DNA of 64,000 nucleotides from Acanthochromis polyacanthus (Eukaryota > Chordata > Actinopteri > Pomacentridae): the NCBI RefSeq assembly GCF_021347895.1, contig NC_067113.1, positions 1,554,467-1,618,466 of the forward strand, written 5' to 3'. The stretch's first letter is position 1, and each line of letters opens with the position of its first letter. Below, in pieces: positions 41,000 through 53,669 of this stretch. Below the pieces are notes generated by a model that ran no database searches, was not told where the DNA came from, and saw nothing but the letters and a program-made list of their open reading frames with translations. Both the position numbers and the translations under genes were made by a program.

Positions 41000-42985
41000 T
41001 ATTAGGAGGTTCAACCAGAGGTTGATGTTCAGAGATTGCTTATTTTTCCAGTTAACAAGGATTGGTTTTTTTGGCAATGGCGAGGGCTACGAGTAAGGAT
41101 TGAGATTGTTTGCGCGGTATGTCCGTTGTTGTTAAGTCGCCGAGTAAACACAGGCTTGGAAGATAAAGGAATCCTGCAGTCTAAGATTGCGGAAACCTTT
41201 TCTGAGACGTTAGTCCAGAAATTTATAATGGGGGTGCACAGCCATAAAGCAGTATCAGCAGTGTTCTGGGAAGCACTGGAGACAGATATCGGAGTCAGAG
41301 AATCCCATTTTCTTCATCGTGTATTGAGTAATATGTGTTCTATGGAGAATTTTGTATTGGATGTGTTTTTGTCATTTTAAATGCATTATCACAAATTTGA
41401 GTCCAAAAGTCTGGTTCCGGAGATATAGATAGGTCTAACTCCCATTTAGAGATGGGTAAATGTATTGTATCAGTGCTTGAGAGTAGCTTATATATTTTAG
41501 AGAGGGTCTTAGTTGTTGTCAGAGAAAGCTTTGTGATAGCTTTAGCTAATGCAGGCGGCTGGAGCGTGCCTTGAAGTGTTGGGATGCTTTTCTTAATAAT
41601 ATTTTTAACTTGTCGATAATGTAAAAATTCCCGTTTTTTATTTTGTACTTTTGAAGCAAGTTTGTATATGACATGAACGTATTATCTGAAAAGAGATGGT
41701 GAAGATGTGTGATTCCATACTGCTCCCAAACAACTAAATGAAGCGGCTGATTGTTAACCTGAAAATCAGGGTTGTGCCAAATGGGAGAGAACACACATGG
41801 CTCCAATTTGGAGTTTGTAATTTCTAATGCCTTCCACCAAGCGGTCAAGGTGAGGAAATCATTGGGTTTTTAAAACAGTTATGTTGTTTGATGGATGTTG
41901 TCATAAAGAGTATGTCTGAAAGTCTGAGGCTATTGCAATCCTTCTGTTCTAATTCTAACCCAGTTAGCATCTCTGTTAGGTTGTGTCCATAGAATAAGAT
42001 ATTGTAGCTGGTTAGCTAAATAATAATGCATAAAATTTGGTGCTTCTAGACCTCCTTCGGATTTTCTTCTCTGAAGAGTAGATACTGATTTTTGCTTTTT
42101 TATTATTCCAGTAGAATTTTGTGATAGCCGAGTCCAGCGACTGGAACCAGTTGGACGTTGGTTTGAATGGAATCATTGAAAAGAAATAATTTATTTTTGG
42201 TAGGATTTTCATTTTAACAGTAGCTATTCGTCCCAGAAGAGATATAGGGAGATTGTTCCAGCGCTGTAGGTCATTGGTGATATTATCCAGTAGTGGGGCA
42301 AAATTTAAGTGAGTTAATTCAGATAATTTAGGTGAAATTTTTATGCTTAAGTATTTTAAATTGCCTGTAGGGAAAGAGTAGTGAGAGTCATGGTCTGCAG
42401 GATTCCAGGAATTTTCTGTGATCGGAAGTAATGTTGATTTTGTCCAATTTATGGAATAATTGATAAATGTGAAAATTTAGTAATTAAATTAAATACTTCC
42501 CTTAATGAAGTAGCCGGTTCTTCTAAATAAAGTATATATAATCTGCGTATAAATTAATTTTGTGTTCTGTTGCCCCAGAGTGGATTCCTTGGATCCTGAT
42601 ATCCAGGCACACAGCTGTTGCCAACGGCTCAATGAATATCGCAAATAATAGAGGAGAGGTGGGCAGCCCTGTCTGGTGCCTCTCTGTAAGGTGAAAGTCT
42701 TTGAGGCGATTCCATTAGTGGTGACAGTAGCTTTGGGAGAATCATATAGTGCTGATACCCAGTGAATAAATGACTCTCCAAAGCCAAGCTTAGAACAGCA
42801 AAGAGGAGGACCAGTTAACTTTGTCAAAGGCTTTTTCTGCATCCAACGATATAATAACTGCCTTTTTTGCCCTGCTGCTGTGACATGTTAATCAAATTTA
42901 AGAGCCTTCTTACATTGTTGGTAGAGTGTCGACCTTTAATAAAGCCGTTTGATCATTATGAATAATTGTTGAAATTACTGTCTCG
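41000..42985 (-). pseudogene. L1-clade LINE ORF2 remnant (RT to C-terminus)
   Basis: The minus-strand readings follow L1 order: GFIKGRHSTNNV, SLDAEKAFDKVNW (about 42,845-42,812), GFGESFIHWVSALY, TLQRGTRQGCP, then LYADY near 42,560-42,537 where the catalytic YADD should be. Next come MKILPKINYFFSMIPF and KFYWNNKK (42,212-42,060) and the C-terminal LEITNSKLEPCVFSP / SDNTFMSYTNLLQKYKI (about 41,820-41,650). Frames change repeatedly and the second catalytic Asp is lost, so it cannot reverse transcribe. No ORF1 or endonuclease is seen. Confidence 0.82.
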
Positions 42986-42987
42986 GT

Positions 42988-43205
42988 GCGCTGGTATTTA
43001 TTAAATAATTTTGTTTGTTAGGCACCTGGCACCCATATAGCTCATCAGGTTAAGTAGGCGACCCATGTACAGGGGCTGGTCTCCGATGCAGCGGCCCGGA
43101 TTCGATTCTTGCCTGCGGCCCTTTGCTGCATGTCTTCCCCCTACTTTTCTCCCCATTTCCTGTCACTCTTGACTGGACTATCACAATAAAACGGCAAAAA
43201 AAAAA
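42988..43205 (+). repeat. tRNA-derived SINE with shared 5' flank
   Basis: A-box-like TAGCTCATCAGG (43,038) and B-box-like GGATTCGATTC (about 43,097) have tRNA spacing. The body runs through CTTTGCTGCATGTCTTCCCC to an AATAAAACGGC A-rich end. The preceding words GCGCTGGTATTTATTAAAT are shared with the inverted copy at 54,566-54,700. Confidence 0.72.
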
Positions 43206-44570
43206 GTTTTTGTTTATCCATATCCGGCCGAATGGGATGAGCGTCCAACCATTCATCAGCCCTGTACAGGTACGCACGCACACAGGCCCACATGCGTCAC
43301 ACCACACGCACGCTCAGCCCCGCCCTCAGGTGACAGCTCTGGGCTGAGTAGAGTTGATATCGCAGTGGTGTGTGCAGTAAAGCCCAGCCAGGCAGTTGAA
43401 AGTGGAGACAAATGTAAAAAAAATGTAAAGGAGGGCTGAAAAGGTCAGACAAAAGAAAAGCTCTCGAAACGTCGGCCGGACAGAGTAAAACTATAAGTGA
43501 AATGTTTGCTGTAGCCGCTGCCGGTCCATCACAGGCACAGGGGCCACCTGTTGATGAAGAGGCTGAGGTGGGCTGGTCTGGTCCAAAAAGTCCCGGGCCG
43601 AATTTAACTCCCAATCCGGCCCTGTTAGAGAGACACACATAGGGAAACATCGTACTAGCTCAGTCTCACAGTGATTTTCAATCAAAATGCTTCTACTTTT
43701 GCCCTGTTTCCTTTTCATTCACAATGATTGTAAGGAGACATCATCAGCGCTACTCAAGAATACGAGCGTTGCTATTTCCACATACATTCATATTATTATA
43801 TGTAATTGCCATTTCCTTACTTTTACGGTCGAGTTGAGAAAAAAATTTAAAGCTGATGTTCAGGAGCAGGATCACCTGTCAATCACTCTCCTTCCTGTCG
43901 TACGTCCATACATAGACATACATACCACTTATACATACCAAGTCTATATGTATCACTCTGTCTTCCCACTTGACACCTACAAACAGGACAATAGGCAACT
44001 TAGAAAAAAAAGAAAATGATCCCAAATATCACAAAAAGCTTTATAATTTAACCGTCCTACATGACGATTGTGTGTCTCAAAAGCTATGTGCTGCAATATA
44101 TTATTGTCCCATTTACAAAAATGATCCTTAGTGATAAGTGGCTGCCACTCCATTTGTAATGCCATCAGTTGGGAGGATCTCAAAACATTTATAACCACGA
44201 CACTGGAGGACTTGTTAAACTTTGTGCCATTTTCCATTTCCAGCTTCATTGCCCTGAGAAGAAGTTCTCCCACTCATTCCCTACTTGCACATCTCAACTC
44301 CCATAGCAGCTCTTCTTCTCTTTTGTTGCCTTCTTGCTGTATGTGCGCATGTGTGTGTATGTGTGTGTGAAGAACAACTACTGTTTCTAATTTGCACTCA
44401 TTTTTGTCATATTGAGTCCAGTTACAGAAAGAATGTGATTTGATGCACACAAACCCTTTGTTTCCTCACTTGTAGCCTACAGAACAACAGGAGAAGGGCA
44501 GCTACCGTCCATAATTGTCCACAATTATTTAATCTATTATGTTGAAATAAAAATAACTTCCTCTTCTTGT
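43206..44570. other. non-coding, possible transposon scraps
   Basis: A plus-strand piece near 43,420-43,460 (AEKVRQKK) recalls the N-terminus of some hAT-type transposases, too short to call. No other feature seen. Confidence 0.4.
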
Positions 44571-44574
44571 AAAA

Positions 44575-45040
44575 ATTAAGAATGAAAAAATTAGGACTGG
44601 GACTTTAACACATTAATTTCAATTAAATAATTACAGAAAAATAAAAAAATAACACATTTAATCGCACCTTTCTCAGTTCCCTAAATTGTGGCACACCGGT
44701 AACACTGATGCACACACAACGGTAGGTGGCGGTAATGAACCTAAATACTCCTTGCCAGCCATGAAGAAGATGCACAGGATGCACTGATGTCAGCACAAGA
44801 AAATTTCCCTGAGGGCAGCTTAGATAAAAACGTGGTTGTGTGCAAATTGTGCAACAAAGACTTTTCTTATCACCACAGCACTTCAAGCTGACAGTATCAC
44901 CTCAATGCAAACCATGTTGCTGTTAGCACCAGAGCTAATGTTAGCCACAACAGTCCTGTTGCCAGCAAACAGTGTTGCCAGCCCAACAGACCACTTTTCA
45001 AGACACCGAAAAAGCCTTAAAATGTTGAATATAATCCCTA
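44575..45040 (+). pseudogene. hAT element remnant with BED zinc finger
   Basis: LDKNVVVCKLCNKDFSYHHS is followed by a stop where relatives continue into the finger's histidines (44,825-44,930), then LNANHVAVSTRANVSHNS. It matches BED fingers of ZBED-like hAT transposases. The upstream words GGGACTTTAACACATTAATTTC resemble a common hAT terminus. Only the first exon is represented. Confidence 0.7.
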
Positions 45041-45555
45041 TAACTGGACTTTGACTTTGCAGTAATCTGTAAATGTAGTAGCCAGATGAAAAATGCACCA
45101 ATAAATATAAATGAAACAAACACTTTGTTGTTTAAGTTCACATATATGTCATTGATCCAGCTTTCAACAAAATTAATATGAATTGGAAAACTTTGCTTAT
45201 TGTGCCAAATATTGCTATTTGTCAAAAAAAAAGTGATTCATCACAATTTATTAGTTACAAACCTTCTAATGAATTAGATTTAAAAAAAATCATCATCATG
45301 TCCCACCATTAGAATAAGTACTTGTTAAAGAGTGAGTGGTCATTTCTGAATGGCAACAGTAAAAACAAAACGAGAGACAACAAGCAACTTCTAAGTTGAA
45401 AAGTTGCTAAAAGAAGTTATATTTACAAGAAACCCAACAAGAGGCAAGAGTAAAGACCCCCCAATAGACCCCCCCCATATAAGAATTCACTCTGGACTCT
45501 GACGCACTATGTAAACTGTATATATCCTCTGCTGCTATTATTATCAATATTGTTG
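45041..45555. other. non-coding
   Basis: Nothing recognised; a run of C (ACCCCCCCA) lies near 45,468-45,476. Confidence 0.4.
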
Positions 45556-45559
45556 CTGC

Positions 45560-45908
45560 TAAATTATGACTGACCTTGCACTACCATTGCACCAGCAAAC
45601 TGGTCAGCTGGGACTCAGCACTTTACTCTGCAACTGGATCCTGGACTCACTGACCTTGCACAACAACCTACCTTACAGTACACTACCATATCTTTCTTAT
45701 CTTGTCTTTTATAAGAACCACAGTGCCTTTATTAGCATTTTTTATTATTTACTTATTTTTTCTTTGTCTAATTTGTGTGTTTTGCTGTGTCTGTGCACTT
45801 TACTGTTTGTCCTGTCTTTACACTTGTCCGTATGGGAACGCAGTTTCGATTCCTTTGTATGTTAATGCATGTGAAGTAATTCACAAATAAAACTGACTTG
45901 ACTTGACA
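45560..45908 (+). repeat. LINE 3'-end fragment with (TTGAC)n tail
   Basis: QLGLSTLLCNWILDSLT is the sequence before the second catalytic region of jockey-superfamily fish LINE RTs. It jumps directly to a 3' UTR ending AATAAAACTGACTTGACTTGAC. Internal deletion or 5' truncation leaves about 350 bp. Confidence 0.65.
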
Positions 45909-46035
45909 AAGGTGAGCTACTGAGGTTTAATCATAGCCGCCTTGACTGTGAGTTGTGCTGCAGATTTATACACCAGGTATGGTGATTGCTGCAGTTTGAC
46001 TGGTGGAGGGAAGTGGGTGGTGGACCAGTCAGGCA

Positions 46036-46960
46036 GTAGGGCGGCTGTGGCTCAGGTTGTCCAATGATTGAAGGGTCGGTGGTTCGATTCCCACTCTGAC
46101 CTAGTCATGTGCTGTTGTGTCCTTGGGCAAGACACTTTACCCGCCTTGCCTCCAGTGCTGCTCTCACACTGGCGTGAATGTTGGTGGTGGTCGGAGGGGC
46201 TGTAGGCGCAGATTGGCAGCCACACTTCCGTCAGCCTGCCCTGGGGCAGCTGTGGCTACATATGTAGCTTATCACCACCAGAGTGAGGATGTGTCAGTCA
46301 CTGTTGCCAACTCCAGCAAGGAAAGTCGCTGTTGGCTGTCCTAGAAGTCGCTAAATGACGTCATTGCCTAATTTGCATATTTCCCAGTTTGCATGTAATT
46401 GTAATCAACGTTGTAGGAGAGAGGAATAACGTTGTCGAAGAGACCAAAAAGTGAGTATAAAACAATCAAAATATGTTTTTTACTAGAGGCTAAATGCTGT
46501 GGTTTATTTTAGCATGACAGTGAAGAAACATTTTCGTTTATATGGCTCCGTAAGTCTGGATGGGATCTGTAGTGACTTTGCGCATGCGCAATTCATCTGT
46601 CGTCTGGCCGTGGAGTGATGTGGGTCTCCCCTCCCCTCACTGAGACTGCTGGGGGGTTACTGGACTGACAGCCTGTGCTCTGGGAGGGGGAGAAGCTCAC
46701 AGCAGCACCTGCTGCTTGTTGAAAACAGTAACTGCAGAATGAGCTGAGTGTTCCTATCAGAGTCTCCAAAACGGCAGAAAAAGTCGCTAGATTTGTCGCT
46801 AGACGCTTTTGACCAAAAAAAGTCGCTAGGAGCTTTGAAAAGTTGCTAGCGAGAAAGTCGCTAAGTTGGCAACACTGGTGTCAGTGAATGAATAATGGAT
46901 CCATTGTGAAGTGCTTTGAGTGCCAAGAAAGCGCTATATAAATCTAATCCATTATTATTA
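46036..46960 (+). repeat. tRNA-derived SINE, split by a hAT MITE
   Basis: A-box-like GTGGCTCAGGTTG and B-box GGTTCGATTCCC (46,080-46,091) begin the SINE. The central word CTTGGGCAAGACACTTTACCC and the tail AAGCGCTATATAAATC with (ATT)n are diagnostic of common percomorph SINEs. The MITE at 46,299-46,877 divides it; the two halves abut after removal. Confidence 0.82.
46299..46877. mobile_element. hAT MITE (579 bp) with perfect 8-bp TSD
   Basis: GTGTCAGT at 46,291-46,298 and 46,878-46,885. Termini CACTGTTGCCAAC / GTTGGCAACACTG. Several AAGTCGCTAG words cluster near the right end. Confidence 0.92.
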
Positions 46961-46969
46961 TTATATAAC

Positions 46970-47290
46970 TACACCGTTAGCTTTTAGCCATTAGCAGGAC
47001 TGTCGTAGCTAACATTAGCTCTGGTGCTAACAGCAGCATGTTTAACATTGAGGTGATCCCGTCAGCTTGAAGTGCTGTGGTGATCAGAAAACTCTTTGTT
47101 GCATAATTTGCACACAACCAGACTTTTATCCAAGCTGACATCAGGAAGATTTTTAAAAGAAATTTTCCTCCCAACAAGCACAATGATTCTCATCTTCCTG
47201 CACTGTTTACCAAACCTCCTTGTGTGTTGTGTATCCTCTTCACTGCAGACCATACACTATGGTGCAGACAGACTTTAATTTCATATACAT
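46970..47290 (-). pseudogene. hAT element remnant with BED zinc finger
   Basis: Minus-strand LDKSLVVCKLCNKEFSDHHS then a stop, closely related to the 44.8-kb copy but in the opposite orientation. The words TTAACATTGAGGTGATCC and AACATTAGCTCTGGTGC are shared with that copy. Confidence 0.7.
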
Positions 47291-47299
47291 ATATATATA

Positions 47300-48854
47300 C
47301 ACTGCTCAAAAAATTAAAGGAACACTTTGAAAATACATCACATTTCAATACGAGGAAAAAACAAACTGGATATTAGCATTGATTTGGACTGGATAATGTG
47401 TTCGGAATGAAAAGATGCCACATTGTTTGATTGGAATGAAAATTATCAACCCCCAGGAGGGCTAAATTCAAGACACCACAAAATCAAAGTGAAAAACTGA
47501 TGTGGCAGGCTAGTCCATCTTGCTGAAATTCCTTGGCAGCAACTCAATATGGTATTCAGTAGTTTGTATGGCCTCCATGTGCGTGTATGCAGACTGACAA
47601 TGCCGGGACAAGCTCTGAATGAGACGACAGATGGTGTCCTGGAGTATCTCCTCCCAGAACTGGACCAGGGCATCACTGAGCTCCGTGGACAGTCTGAGGA
47701 GCAACTTGATGGTGTCGGATGGAACAAAACATAATGTTCCAAAGGTGTTCTATTGGATTCAGGTCAGGTGAGCATGGGGGCCAGCTAATGGTATCAGTTC
47801 CTTCATCCTCCAGGAACTGCATGAGTTCTCTTACCACATAAGACTGGGCATTGTCGTGCACCAGAAGGAATCCAGGACCACTGCACCAATGTAGGGTCTG
47901 ACAATGGGTCAAAGGATTTCATCCTGATACCTAATGACAGTCAGAGTGCCATTGTCCAGCCTGTAGAGGTCTGTGTGTCCCTCCATGGATATGCCTCCCC
48001 ACACCATCACTGACCCACCACCAAACCGGTCATGCTGAACAATGTTACAGGCAGCATAACGTTCTCCACAGCTTCTCCAGACCCTTTCATGCCTGTCACA
48101 TGCACTAAGGGTGAACCTCCTCTCATCTGTGAAAAGCACAGGGCACAAGTGGTGGACTTGCAAATTCCTGTGTTGCCAGCCGAGCTCCACGGTGCCAGTC
48201 AGCAAGCACAGTGGGCACTAGAGGACGCTGGGCCCTCAGACCACTCTCATTACATCTCTTTCTGATTGTTTGATCAGAGACATTCACACCAGTGGTCTGC
48301 TGGAGGTCATTTTGTAGAGCTATTGCAGTGCTCATCCTGTTCCTCCTTGCACAAAGGAGCAGATACCTGTCCTGCTGATGGGTTGAGGACCTTCGACAGC
48401 CCTGTCAAGCTCTCCCAGACTAACTGCCTGTCTCCTGGAATCTCCTCCATGCGCTTGAGAATGTGCTGGGAGACACAGCAAACCTTCTGGCAATGGCATG
48501 CATTGATGTGCCATCCTGGAAGAGTTGGACTGTGTGTGGAACCTCTGTAGGGTCCAGGTATCGCCTCATGCTACCAGAAGTGACAGTGACCCCAGCCAAA
48601 TGCAAAACTAGTTAAAAACAGTCAGACAATATTTGGAAGGAAAAAAATGTCAGTGGCCTTCACCTGTAAACTCATTCTTGTTTTGGGGGTTCATTGTTAC
48701 CCCTCTCGTGCATCTGTTGCTAATTTTATGAACACCAAAGCAGCTGAAACTAGTCCCTCAGTTACTTACTTGACCAGATCAGTATCCCACATGTTTCACT
48801 GATTTGATGCAATACTTAGATTAAAAAGTGTTCCTTTAATTTTTTGGAGCAGTG
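47300..48854 (-). mobile_element. nearly full-length Tc1-like transposon
   Basis: Ends CACTGCTCAAAAAATTAAAGG and its complement ...CCTTTAATTTTTTGGAGCAGTG, flanked by TA (47,298-47,299 and 48,855-48,856). Length 1,555 bp is normal for Tc1. A (TA)n tract lies to the left and (AC)n to the right. Confidence 0.92.
47673..48605 (-). pseudogene. Tc1 transposase with frameshifts
   Basis: Read in order on the minus strand: helix-turn-helix (ARRFAVSPSTFSSAWRRF), second DNA-binding helix ([17 protein letters not shown]), catalytic Asp in [20 protein letters not shown], catalytic Asp in LVHDNAQ, and DLNPIEHLW with the catalytic Glu. A stop follows residue block RRFQETGS at 48,420, and frameshifts lie near 48,205 and 47,910. 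All DD34E acidic residues are still encoded, so decay is fairly recent. Confidence 0.85.

Positions 48855-48856
<2 letters not shown>

Positions 48857-48912
<56 letters not shown>
48857..48912. repeat. (AC)n microsatellite
   Basis: CA repeats from about 48,861 to 48,904 followed by ATATATAT, abutting the Tc1 right end. Confidence 0.93.
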
Positions 48913-48915
<3 letters not shown>

Positions 48916-51900
48916 GATGCACCTTCTCTGTTTTTCCCAATAAACCTTAAACCTGGACATTAGCTTGTCTTTAGGGTAGCATAAAGTTTGGGTTTATTCA
49001 TGGGAGACATTTTTTTTCAAGACAACAATTTGCTCTCACAGCTTGTGCATTTTCATCACAGATAGTCACAATGCAGGAATACATTCCTGCTCGTGTATAC
49101 ACATATACATAGGTGTGACCCAGTGTTTATCTGAACCCATAGGGCTGGAACTTGTAGAAAAGAAACAAGTTTGAGCAAATTAGAAGTGACATTTAATTTG
49201 TCTGAATAATTGGAATGCAGCCTACCCTGTATGTAATCCTTAAACAGATGCAGAATGCACTATCCCATGTTGCAGTACCACGGTGGAATTTCAGTCTTTT
49301 AACAGTGTTACCCTTTATTCATGATTAATTTTCACAGCTGTAGTGCTGCATCCAAAATTCTCAGATGGTCAGATGTCATGATTACATGTTCAGCTCTGCT
49401 CTGTAGTTTTCTCCACTTTACTTGGTGATGTAGGCAACATTTACTGGGTGAGATGGATGGTAAATTGGACAGGAGAAATGTCTCTCCTTCGAAGGAAAGA
49501 CTCAACCTGATGCTCTTTACCACTGTGCCATAGTTGAACTGTATTTCATTAACCCTCAGCCAAAGGAACGCTTCTCCAGCAGAATAATTTCTCATTTTCC
49601 AAACCTGCTGTCAGAGCAAGGAGACACTGAAGCTCCGGTTCTCTCTCCAGGCCACCAGACCTGTTAGAAAGATGTGTCTGATTGAGGATCTGTCCATATG
49701 AAGACATATGAGGTTTATCTACTGGGACTTTAAGTGGCTGTTTCTGCATCGGGACATGGATGATAAATCATCCCCTGCTCGCGCTCTTTCTGACAAGGCC
49801 AGTGCAGAGTGCAGCGTGCTGAAGTATGTTGGTGTGATTACTGGCGCTGTACTGCCTGAAACACTGTTAGTTGAGATAAAAAGACATGTTCAGCCAGCCC
49901 GAAAGCACCCTGAATAATGGCTCGTATGTGACAACAGTGCATGAAAACGAAAAGTGACCTTATCAGCAAGGGTACAGTAGGTCACACTGGTGTGGTTAAT
50001 ATTGTATGTATAAATACACCTTGTCTGATTCGAAAAAAATGCCACAAAGCAAGAAGCTTCTGTTACTGCAAAATATATTTGTGAGAGCAGCTACTTGGAT
50101 GAATTATAAATGTAAATATTTCTCTATTTTAAATAAACTTTAAGGATATACTTTTTTTGTTCTTTAACAGCTTATAGCTTTTATTTTTGAATTTTCATGT
50201 TTCATTTAAAGGTCAATTTTTCAGGAAAAATTGTGCCCTCTTCCCACTTCCTGTCATGGATGTCATAGTGACTTTAAACCTGGGAGTTACAAAGTGTGAA
50301 AAGCAGAGTGATGGTATTGTTTTTTGTTTTTTTTAAATAATGTATTCAAGTTAATGTGGAAAGGTGTCACATCACCTTTAATAAAACATTCTGTTCTGAT
50401 CATTGCCAGGCAAAAAAGTCAGTTTTACCATACAATGATCTTGACAGAGACATTTTCTTTTCTTCTCTGCATAGACACCCACCTCTTTCCACTTTATGGC
50501 ACAGATGATGTCAAAAGATGACACCTGATAAGCATTTCCAGTGTCAGTTTCACTTCACTACGTTCAATTCTAACAAAATTCAGCCTAATCTAAATGGTGC
50601 CTGTTTGTCAAAATGTTAAAAAATATGGATATGTGAGGGATAACATTATAAATTGATGGTAATATTACACATCCAATAACTATGCAAATTAATATAAGAA
50701 ATCATTTAATTCTAAGATCCATTTAATATTAACTATGATGCCTCAAAAGGATCAAATGTCGTAAATACATACAGTATTCTGTCAAAATATGATTTATGAC
50801 ATCTGTTTTACTGTACGAAAAATCATAGAAACATATTATTTCTTTCCAGCTTTTCAAATGTGTGTAAAGAGAAGCTAAAAAACAAGTTAGAGCTAAGTAC
50901 ACATCAAGTAAGAGGGTTAGTGTGTGAAATAACCTCAGCTAGCTTTAGCTAAAGCTACATTTAGCTATTGACTTTGGCTGTTATCTGTAAATCAAAAATA
51001 TTCATTTTGATAAAATGACATATCCAGTTTGTTGTTCCGCACAATTCATGAAGCAGAAACAGCTATATTCCTGCCAAAAGTGACTAGCATCTAAATTTAG
51101 GAGCCATGCTACCTTTGAATGCAAAAAGGAAGATTATGACAGTTATGGCCACAGGTATCTGTGTGCTGTCTGGTTTTTGGGTGGTTTCCTGTTAGGCCTT
51201 TTTGTAGGGAGACTGCATGTGTGGGTTCAGCTGTGGCTGTTTCTGAAGTCTCTCCAGCACCCCAGCTGCCAGCCATTTCAACTGACAACTCGGGAGTTGA
51301 CAAGGTTGTCACACAAGGTTGTCACACTGCAATTCTGTTCTCCCCACCTCCCGACCTTCTTGATTGGGCCACCTTCCAGCTCCCCTCCACCTCTGACAAA
51401 TCAGACACAGCCATCACCACACCTGCAGGCTATATACCTGCAACCATGCTATTAGTTGGGACGGCTGGTGTCTGTGACCAGTATGCCCTGGTGCCTCCGT
51501 GAGCGACTTGTTTTGTGTTTATTGTGATGTATTTTGGTCTGTAGGTATGTGTGGTTGGGTTGGTGGGTACCACAGACACTTCGGTCTGTAGACGCTTTTG
51601 GTGAGTGCTACAGACACGTTGGGCTTAGTGAAGAAGCCATTCGATGTTTAGAGTCTTTGTGAACTGTGTAACCACTGAGTGTGAGGCACCAGTTTTTTTA
51701 GTTTGTTTTTGCACTCTTTGTATTAGTTTTTGTTACTGGTGGGGGTGTTGCTGATGTAGTTATGTTTGGCTAGGAGGTTTAGTTACTTTGTTTGTGTTTA
51801 GATAAGTTTGGAAACTCTGTTAGCCTTCGTTTTGTTATATTCTGTTCTTTGATTTAGCAACATTCACCAGTTTTGGTGTTCATGGTTATCACTTTTATGT

Positions 51901-53126
51901 TCCATTCACCACTAAGTAATAAATCCTTTCACCTGAACCAATAACACTGATTATTTTTGTTACATCCAGCCAACCCCTAGAGGTTGGATCATAACAATAA
52001 CCAACACAGAAATCCTCTTTTAATGTCCTGCCTTCCAGAATTCCAGTATGTGTTTGAGAGTAATAAATCAAGAATATACTGCATCTGAAATGTAGTTTTG
52101 GAATTAAAAACATGCATTTGGAATCAGTGTTGTCTTTTGGGGCAGTAATGGCAAGAAGATGGAGATGCATTGGCCAGATTTGATGATAGTGAAATTTTGA
52201 GACTCAAAAATGGAGCACAATTAATTGTTGAAATGACTGAAAACCATAATTCCAGAATCAAAGGGTGCTAAATGAGCTTTTAAGTACAAATGTGTACTTG
52301 GGGATAACAGCTTCAATTTGTATCAAAGAAATTGTACATCGTACACAACAAATCACATAACTAATGTTTTGAAAAGAAAATCGTGCAGATTTTGCTTTGA
52401 TATTTGTTTTCCTAGAGTAGTAAATTCTTGGTAATTCAAGTTATTAGTCCTTGTACTTTAAAGATTTTGATAGAATGATGGTTAAACAGCCACTGAGAGA
52501 GCACAGTTTGTTGGTAGAAGTTTATCCAACGACAGAGTACAGTGTCTGCATTTTTTTGGTTTCAGCGATTTATCTTTTTAGTCTATTAAAATAAATCAAT
52601 TTAAAAAGACAGAAAGTTTAAATTTTGCAACCTTCCAGCTTGAAAGCTTTAAACCTTTTTATTTGTTCTAAATTTCACTAGTTACTCCTGTCTGCCTTTA
52701 GAGAGTAGCTGTTTATTTACATAAAAGCTGTTTTAAAACAAGTACAGCACAATTTAGAAGCCAACTGATGCTTTTCTGAGAAGCCCAGCTTCGACTAATA
52801 TAATGCATCTAGTTTATACAAGTAGATATTTGGGCAAGTCTGTAAATAAAGGCAGAAATGAGTTCATATTAAGCTGAGATTATCAATTTTCACAGCTATT
52901 TACACATAATAAGCAATACTGATACAGTGTTTATGAATCATCCTCATGATAAAGGTATGCTAAATCTAACACAACACATATCAAGACTGATTATAAATGC
53001 TTCACATCTTTACACATATTAACTTTAAATACATACATTAAGCCATGATTGATGTTACATTTAATGAAAAATAATTTAATGATAGAGACTTGATTGCACT
53101 TAACACCTTGATTGATGTTACAGAGG
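48913..53126. other. non-coding, mostly without recognised elements
   Basis: About 4.2 kb. 51,300-51,990 has LTR-like traits (AATAAATCCTTTCACC near 51,921, then a TAACA end) but I found no matching start or target duplication. Short ORFs (51,161-51,502, 49,332-49,595) show no motif. Confidence 0.4.
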
Positions 53127-53134
53127 GTGTGCAG

Positions 53135-53348
53135 CAGGGGTGTCAAACTCCATTCCTGGAGGGCCACTATCCTGCATGTTTTAGATGTTTCCCTCTTCCA
53201 ACACACCTGATTCAAATGATCAGGCTCGTTATCAGGCTTCTGCTGAGCTTGATGATGAGCTGATCATTTGAATCAGGTGTGTTGGAAGAGGGAAACATCT
53301 AAAACATGCAGCATAGTGGCCCTCCAGGAACTGAGTTTGACACCCCTG
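53135..53348. mobile_element. palindromic hAT MITE (214 bp)
   Basis: CAGGGGTGTCAAACTC ... GAGTTTGACACCCCTG, with inverted arms of about 90 bp. Flanking octamers GTGTGCAG (53,127-53,134) and GTGTGCGG (53,349-53,356) match 7 of 8. Confidence 0.88.
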
Positions 53349-53381
53349 GTGTGCGGGATACCATGATAAAAATATGGCCTA

Positions 53382-53404
53382 TGTAGTATCTGATCTGAGA
53401 TATA
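53382..53404 (+). repeat. start of an endogenous-retrovirus LTR
   Basis: TGTAGTATCTGATCTGAGAT + ATA is identical to 58,805-58,827. A Tc1-type fragment cuts it off at a TA. Confidence 0.6.
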
Positions 53405-53669
53405 CACTCAACAAAAATATAAACACAACTCTTTTGTTTTTGCTCCCATTTTTTATGAGATGAACTCAAAGATCTAAAACTTTTTCCACAAACACAATAT
53501 CCCCATTTCTCTCAAATATTGTTCACAAATCTGTCTAAATCTGTGATAGTGAGCATTCTCCTTTGCTGAGATAATCCATCCCACCTCACAGGTGTGCCAA
53601 ATCAAGATGCTGATTAGACACCATGATTAGTGCACAGGTGTACCTTAGACTGCCCACAATAAAAGGCAC
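53405..53669. mobile_element. 5' fragment of a Tc1/mariner element
   Basis: CACTCAACAAAAATATAAAC and TTTTGTTTTTGCTCCCATTTTT start a common fish Tc1 element after TA (53,403-53,404). The remaining ~265 bp carries no transposase. Confidence 0.72.

Noticed and set aside
43036..43115. functional tRNA gene
   Set aside because: A and B boxes exist but the cloverleaf is not complete and a SINE body follows; the same holds for 46,050 and 54,600.
51300..51990. possible solo LTR
   Set aside because: AATAAA and an ACA end are present but no start with a matching 4-6 bp target duplication was found.
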